Assembly: GCA_030765265.1 (NCBI GenBank)
Contig: JAVCCZ010000158.1
Coordinates: 1-34,754 of the forward strand
Length of the DNA: 34,754 nt
Origin: Candidatus Erginobacter occultus
Lineage (GTDB): Bacteria > Auribacterota > Erginobacteria > Erginobacterales > Erginobacteraceae
Direction of reading: 5' to 3'
Shown here: positions 31,397 through 34,754 of the stretch, one piece after another
Layout: every line of letters starts with the position of its first letter
How positions within the stretch are numbered: position 1 is the stretch's first letter
Position numbers and translations under genes: made by a program
The notes under the pieces: model-generated
Databases searched by the model: none
Seen by the model: only the letters and a program-made list of their open reading frames with translations
Told to the model about the DNA's origin: nothing

Positions 31397-31404
31397 AAAA
31401 TAAT

Positions 31405-32406
31405 ATGAGTGATAATTTTTGGAAGGACCGGAACGTCTTCGTCACCGGCTGCACCGGGCTGCTCGGTTCCTGGCTGACCGACGCCCTCTGCGGGAAGGGG
31501 GCGAACGTGGTCGGGCTGGTCCGGGACCTGGTTCCCCGCTCGAATCTGCGGGAACTGGGCTGCTGGGAGAAGATCAACGTCGTCCGGGGCGAGGTGGAGG
31601 ATTACGCCCTCCTGGAACGGGTTCTGAACGAGTACGAGATCGATACCGTCTTCCACCTGGCGGCCCAGACCATCGTCAGCATCGCCAACCGCTCCCCCCT
31701 CTCCACCTTTGAGGCCAACATCAAGGGGACCTGGAACCTGCTCGAGGCGGCCCGGCGGGTGGGCACCGTCCAGAGGATAGTGGTGGCCTCCAGCGACAAG
31801 GCCTACGGTTCCCACGAGAAACTCCCCTACAGCGAGGACGCTCCCCTCCAGGGGCGTCATCCCTACGATGTCTCGAAGAGCTGCGCCGACCTGCTCGCCC
31901 GCGCCTATTTCGAGACCTACGATCTCCCGGTCAGCGTCACCCGCTGTGGCAACCTCTTCGGCGGCGGCGATTTGAACTGGAACCGGATCATCCCGGGGAC
32001 GATCCGGTCGGTGCATAACGGGGAGGCTCCCATCATCCGCAGCGACGGGGAGTACATCCGGGACTACTTTTTCGTCAAGGACGCGGTGGCGGGTTATCTC
32101 CTCCAGGCGGAGAAGACCGCCGAGGAGGGGGTGAGGGGGGAGGCCTTCAACTTCAGCGACGAACGGCAGATCAATGTCCTGGAACTGGTGAACTTGATCA
32201 TCAAACTGATGGGCCGGGAGGATATCAGGCCCTGTATGCTCGACCAGGTCCGGGGCGAGATCCGACACCAGTACCTCGACTCGGTCAAGGCCCGCCGGGT
32301 TTTGGGCTGGAAGCCGCTCTTCACCCTGGAGGATGGTCTCATCGCGACCATCGAATGGTACAGGTCTTTTCTGCGTGAAGAACCGGGTGGGGGCACGGCC
32401 GGATAA
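31405..32406 (+). CDS. rfbG: CDP-glucose 4,6-dehydratase (extended SDR)
   Basis: A 333-residue NAD-dependent extended short-chain dehydrogenase converting CDP-glucose to CDP-4-keto-6-deoxyglucose, the branch point for 3,6-dideoxyhexoses and related sugars. The Rossmann motif is [14 protein letters not shown] at 11-24; catalytic residues are S130-D131-K132 ([10 protein letters not shown]) with Y154 and K158 in [33 protein letters not shown] and [14 protein letters not shown] are subfamily-specific. Gene order after rfbF is the classical rfbFG pair; an RfbH-type dehydrase would be expected next but is not present here. An epimerase acting on another nucleotide sugar is the alternative, but the rfbF neighbour makes CDP-glucose likely. 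Confidence 0.92.
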   Translation: MSDNFWKDRNVFVTGCTGLLGSWLTDALCGKGANVVGLVRDLVPRSNLRELGCWEKINVVRGEVEDYALLERVLNEYEIDTVFHLAAQTIVSIANRSPLSTFEANIKGTWNLLEAARRVGTVQRIVVASSDKAYGSHEKLPYSEDAPLQGRHPYDVSKSCADLLARAYFETYDLPVSVTRCGNLFGGGDLNWNRIIPGTIRSVHNGEAPIIRSDGEYIRDYFFVKDAVAGYLLQAEKTAEEGVRGEAFNFSDERQINVLELVNLIIKLMGREDIRPCMLDQVRGEIRHQYLDSVKARRVLGWKPLFTLEDGLIATIEWYRSFLREEPGGGTAG

Positions 32407-32611
32407 AGCGGGTGGACCGATCTTATCCCGGCCTCAATTTCTGCCCGCGGATGCTGTCCCCGGCATTCCAGCACCGGGGGGCGATAAGCACCCCCGGCTC
32501 TCTGAATCAGATCTGCTCAACAGCAGGGGACTGACCAGAGCCGTTTTATCCCCCCGCCGGGATTACGCCATAAATTCGGGCACATCAGTAATGAACAAGG
32601 GATAATTTGTC

Positions 32612-34516
32612 GTGAAGATAAAGTATTGTCCAGCCGCCGTTCTCATTATGCCGGCCGTCCTGATGGGCTGCTTATTGCTGGCCGGCTGCGGGGGTGAAGA
32701 GGCCAGGCCCAACGTAATCTTCATCCTGCTTGACGCGGTCCGGGCCGACCGGTTCGGCTGTAACGGATACGGGTATAATACCACTCCGAATATGGACGGG
32801 CTGGCCGCCGAAGGAGTCACTTTCCTCAATCATTTTTCCAATCGAACCCATACCATCGCATCCGTGCCCAGTTACTTTTATTCCCGCTATTTCATCAATT
32901 CGTTGTTACCGGCGGATATCCGTTTCCCGGTGGAAGATCCCGATCAACTCTTCCGGAAGCTCGATCCATCCGCCATCTCTCTGGCCGGCCTCTTCAAGAG
33001 GAACGGTTACCACACCGTTATCTTCAACTCGCACCCCTGGCTGATTCCCGGCCAGGAACTGGTGGATGACTTTGACCGGTACTGTCCGGTCTTCTCGTCC
33101 GGATCAGCCTATGCCAGGGCCGAGGAAGTATTGAAGCGCACGGTCGAGTGGCTGGAGCAGACCTCACCCCGGCCTTTTTTCCTGTATATTCATCTGATGG
33201 ATACCCACTTCCCCCATAAAAGACAGGAAGAGACACTGCTTTATGCCGATAAAGACTACCTCTTCGCGGATAAATACGATCGGAATGGATTCCCCCGCGA
33301 TATGATCAGCCTGAACAGGGTCCAGAAAGTTCCGGCGGATTTCACCGAAGCGGATCGGATATATCTTAACGCGCTTTACGACGGCAACCTGAGATATACC
33401 GATACCCAGGTCGGTTTGTTTGTGCAGGCCTTGAGAGAGAACCATCTTTACGACAATACCCTTATCGTCATCTCCTCCGATCACGGTGAGTACCTGGGAG
33501 AGCACGGACTCCTTCAGCACGACGGCTTGCCCTGGGACGCGGTTACCCGGATCCCGCTGATTATGCGGCTTCCGGGAACGATTCCCTCCCAACTCAAATC
33601 GGAGATGCTGTCAGAAAACGTGGATCTCCTTCCCACTCTGGCGGGGTTGCTGGGATTGACCGTCCCTCCCGGCAAGGACTTCGATGGGGAGAATCTCTTC
33701 CAGACGGAAACGTCTTCCTCCCCGGGCCGGGAGTATGTTTATACCTCAGATTCCATCCGCTCGCCGTCTTACAAGTTTATCCGGGATAGACGCGGGGGGA
33801 GTAATCACCTCTATCATCTGGGCTCTGATCCGGGAGAGCTTAAGAATCTGATCGACAGCGATCCGGCGACAGCCCGGAGCCTGGAGGCCGCCCTGGAGGA
33901 GCATCTGGCCGGCCCGCGCACCAGATATGAACAATCCGTCAGTCACGGAATCCCGCGCTTTCCGTTCTCCATCCCGGCTGATTACTTCCGACTTGACGGC
34001 AGTGAAGATATCGAAGAGATCCATCGGGACACGCTTCTGCTGGACGATGACGAAACTCTGCAAAGAGCCCGCGTTGGCCCGGTCTGGATTCATAACCTGA
34101 TGCCCTGGCAGTATTATCTGCTCGGATTCAACCAGGCCGGCCTTGCTCCGTTGGAGATCACCTTCCCACTCCCCGACGGTAAATACGAAGTGTCGGTAGC
34201 CTGCGCCCCGGTCGGGGAGATCCAGGGGTATCCGGCCAATGTCTTCCGGATCACTCTGCCGCAGTCGGTTTTTGGGGAGACAATCGAGGTGGACGGGGGC
34301 AGCCCGCCGGATGACGGAATTTTTCGCCTGGGGCGGATCGAGGTTGCCGGAGAGGAGTTTTCCGCCCGGATTGAACCGGTCCCACGGCCTTCCTGGATCA
34401 CCGTCCTGTATTTCGGATTTGAACCCCTGGCGGAGGAGGGAGACAGGGGCTTTATGAACAATCAAGACCGCCGGGAGCGCTTGCAGAAGTTGAAAGCGCT
34501 CGGTTATGTGCAATGA
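32612..34516 (+). CDS. Sulfatase-fold lipoprotein with a non-canonical active-site motif
   Basis: A 634-residue lipoprotein of the alkaline phosphatase-like sulfatase superfamily. Lipobox LLLAGC has C26. RPNVIFILLDAVRADRFGCN at 32-51 supplies the first metal aspartates; SSDHGEYLGEHGLLQHDGLP (from about 289) and VDLLPTLAGLLGL are conserved. At the position of the formylglycine motif (C/S-x-P-x-R) the sequence reads S84-V-P-S-Y88, so the essential arginine is absent; phosphatase, phosphotransferase or non-catalytic function is possible. Residues about 480-610 form an extra beta-rich domain, and the end RERLQKLKALGYVQ is typical of this subgroup. Start is GTG with GGGATAA upstream. A TAAATT at 32571 lies 35 bases ahead of it. 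Third codon positions look less G+C-rich than neighbours, consistent with acquisition. Confidence 0.83.
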   Translation: MKIKYCPAAVLIMPAVLMGCLLLAGCGGEEARPNVIFILLDAVRADRFGCNGYGYNTTPNMDGLAAEGVTFLNHFSNRTHTIASVPSYFYSRYFINSLLPADIRFPVEDPDQLFRKLDPSAISLAGLFKRNGYHTVIFNSHPWLIPGQELVDDFDRYCPVFSSGSAYARAEEVLKRTVEWLEQTSPRPFFLYIHLMDTHFPHKRQEETLLYADKDYLFADKYDRNGFPRDMISLNRVQKVPADFTEADRIYLNALYDGNLRYTDTQVGLFVQALRENHLYDNTLIVISSDHGEYLGEHGLLQHDGLPWDAVTRIPLIMRLPGTIPSQLKSEMLSENVDLLPTLAGLLGLTVPPGKDFDGENLFQTETSSSPGREYVYTSDSIRSPSYKFIRDRRGGSNHLYHLGSDPGELKNLIDSDPATARSLEAALEEHLAGPRTRYEQSVSHGIPRFPFSIPADYFRLDGSEDIEEIHRDTLLLDDDETLQRARVGPVWIHNLMPWQYYLLGFNQAGLAPLEITFPLPDGKYEVSVACAPVGEIQGYPANVFRITLPQSVFGETIEVDGGSPPDDGIFRLGRIEVAGEEFSARIEPVPRPSWITVLYFGFEPLAEEGDRGFMNNQDRRERLQKLKALGYVQ

Positions 34517-34571
34517 TTATTATCGGGGGCCGAAAAGGGCGGGTTGGAAACACCGCACAGCGCGTTTGTTG

Positions 34572-34600
34572 TTGGCTCTTCCGGAATCAGCAGGTATAGT
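34572..34600 (+). promoter_or_regulatory. Sigma-70-type promoter before the last gene
   Basis: TTGGCT (34572-34577), a 17-base spacer and TATAGT (34595-34600), 30 bases before the start codon of the exported protein. Confidence 0.55.
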
Positions 34601-34630
34601 ATATTGAATTTCTTGATAATGGAGAGCGAT

Positions 34631-34754
34631 ATGAAGAAGCGTGGTAAGTTGCTGGCGGTTGTCGGAGGTATTTTTTTTCTGTCCTTGATCATCACCCGCC
34701 CGTCGGCGGCGGCCCTGGGGGACATCCGGCAGACCTGGATTTCCCTGGGTTCCA
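34631..34754 (+). CDS. N-terminal start of an exported protein (runs off the window)
   Basis: The first 41 codons of a gene that continues beyond the window. The residues MKKRGKLLAVVGGIFFLSLI, then ITRPSAAALGDIRQTWISLG, form a classic Sec signal peptide with basic start, hydrophobic core and a likely cleavage after PSAAA. GGAGAGCGAT precedes the ATG and a good promoter lies just upstream, so it begins a new transcription unit. The mature protein is too short here to classify. Confidence 0.7.
   Translation, partial: MKKRGKLLAVVGGIFFLSLIITRPSAAALGDIRQTWISLGS

Noticed and set aside
1-34754. tRNA, rRNA, riboswitch or insertion-sequence genes
   Set aside because: Reading both strands I found no cloverleaf, rRNA stretch, known riboswitch core or transposase; a covariance-model search could still reveal a short RNA.

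Overview
This is a G+C-rich window (by eye about 60-65%) from a diderm (Gram-negative-type) bacterium. The evidence is an LpxA acyltransferase, several lipobox lipoproteins, an outer-membrane-type beta-barrel fragment, a periplasmic-type LysM L,D-transpeptidase, and O-antigen/exopolysaccharide genes. Phylum cannot be fixed from sequence alone. The gene content and the six phased 40-residue repeats of one exported protein would fit a candidate, environmental (metagenome-type) lineage, possibly PVC-related; that is only an impression. No rRNA, tRNA, CRISPR array, insertion sequence or phage gene was recognised.

Layout. 1-2000: an intergenic palindrome, two single-domain response regulators, a short outer-membrane-type protein and a small lipoprotein. 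2062-6028: rlmB, a YdcF/ElyC-like envelope protein, then a leftward set of ftsB-like, sodium:solute symporter and an internally deleted xanthine/uracil permease. 6147-9046: a glutathione module (gshA and gshB convergent with overlapping 3' ends, then gloB). 9106-13712: an RsbW-like kinase, a large exported beta-helix protein with a C-terminal repeat array, a HEAT-repeat lipoprotein and a winged-helix/TM/MORN fusion. 13814-16915: thrC facing a histidine kinase/response-regulator pair. 17093-22078: exopolysaccharide operon (three glycosyltransferases, the first frameshifted, then an initiating sugar-phosphate transferase), followed by an M48 lipoprotein protease. 22959-23160: a MITE-like element with perfect 28-bp terminal inverted repeats, then the L,D-transpeptidase. 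24205-27366: three tandem paralogues with a nucleotidyltransferase-like GS...DxD signature, bounded by their own promoter and terminator. 27532-34754: lpxA, a CNT nucleoside transporter, a GT2/rfbF/rfbG sugar-nucleotide operon, a sulfatase-fold lipoprotein and the start of an exported protein.

How it fits together. Much of the window concerns the cell envelope: glycan assembly (GTs, polyprenyl sugar-phosphate transferase, CDP-glucose pathway, LpxA), wall modification (L,D-transpeptidase) and exported proteins. gshA, gshB and gloB form a thiol and methylglyoxal detoxification set. The least explained part is the three-gene nucleotidyltransferase-like operon. Recurring structural themes are stop codons placed inside terminator stems, a -10-like hexamer TAAATT in front of many rightward genes, and G-rich/ACCGATTAC simple repeats that spread between genes and supply the ends of some coding sequences.
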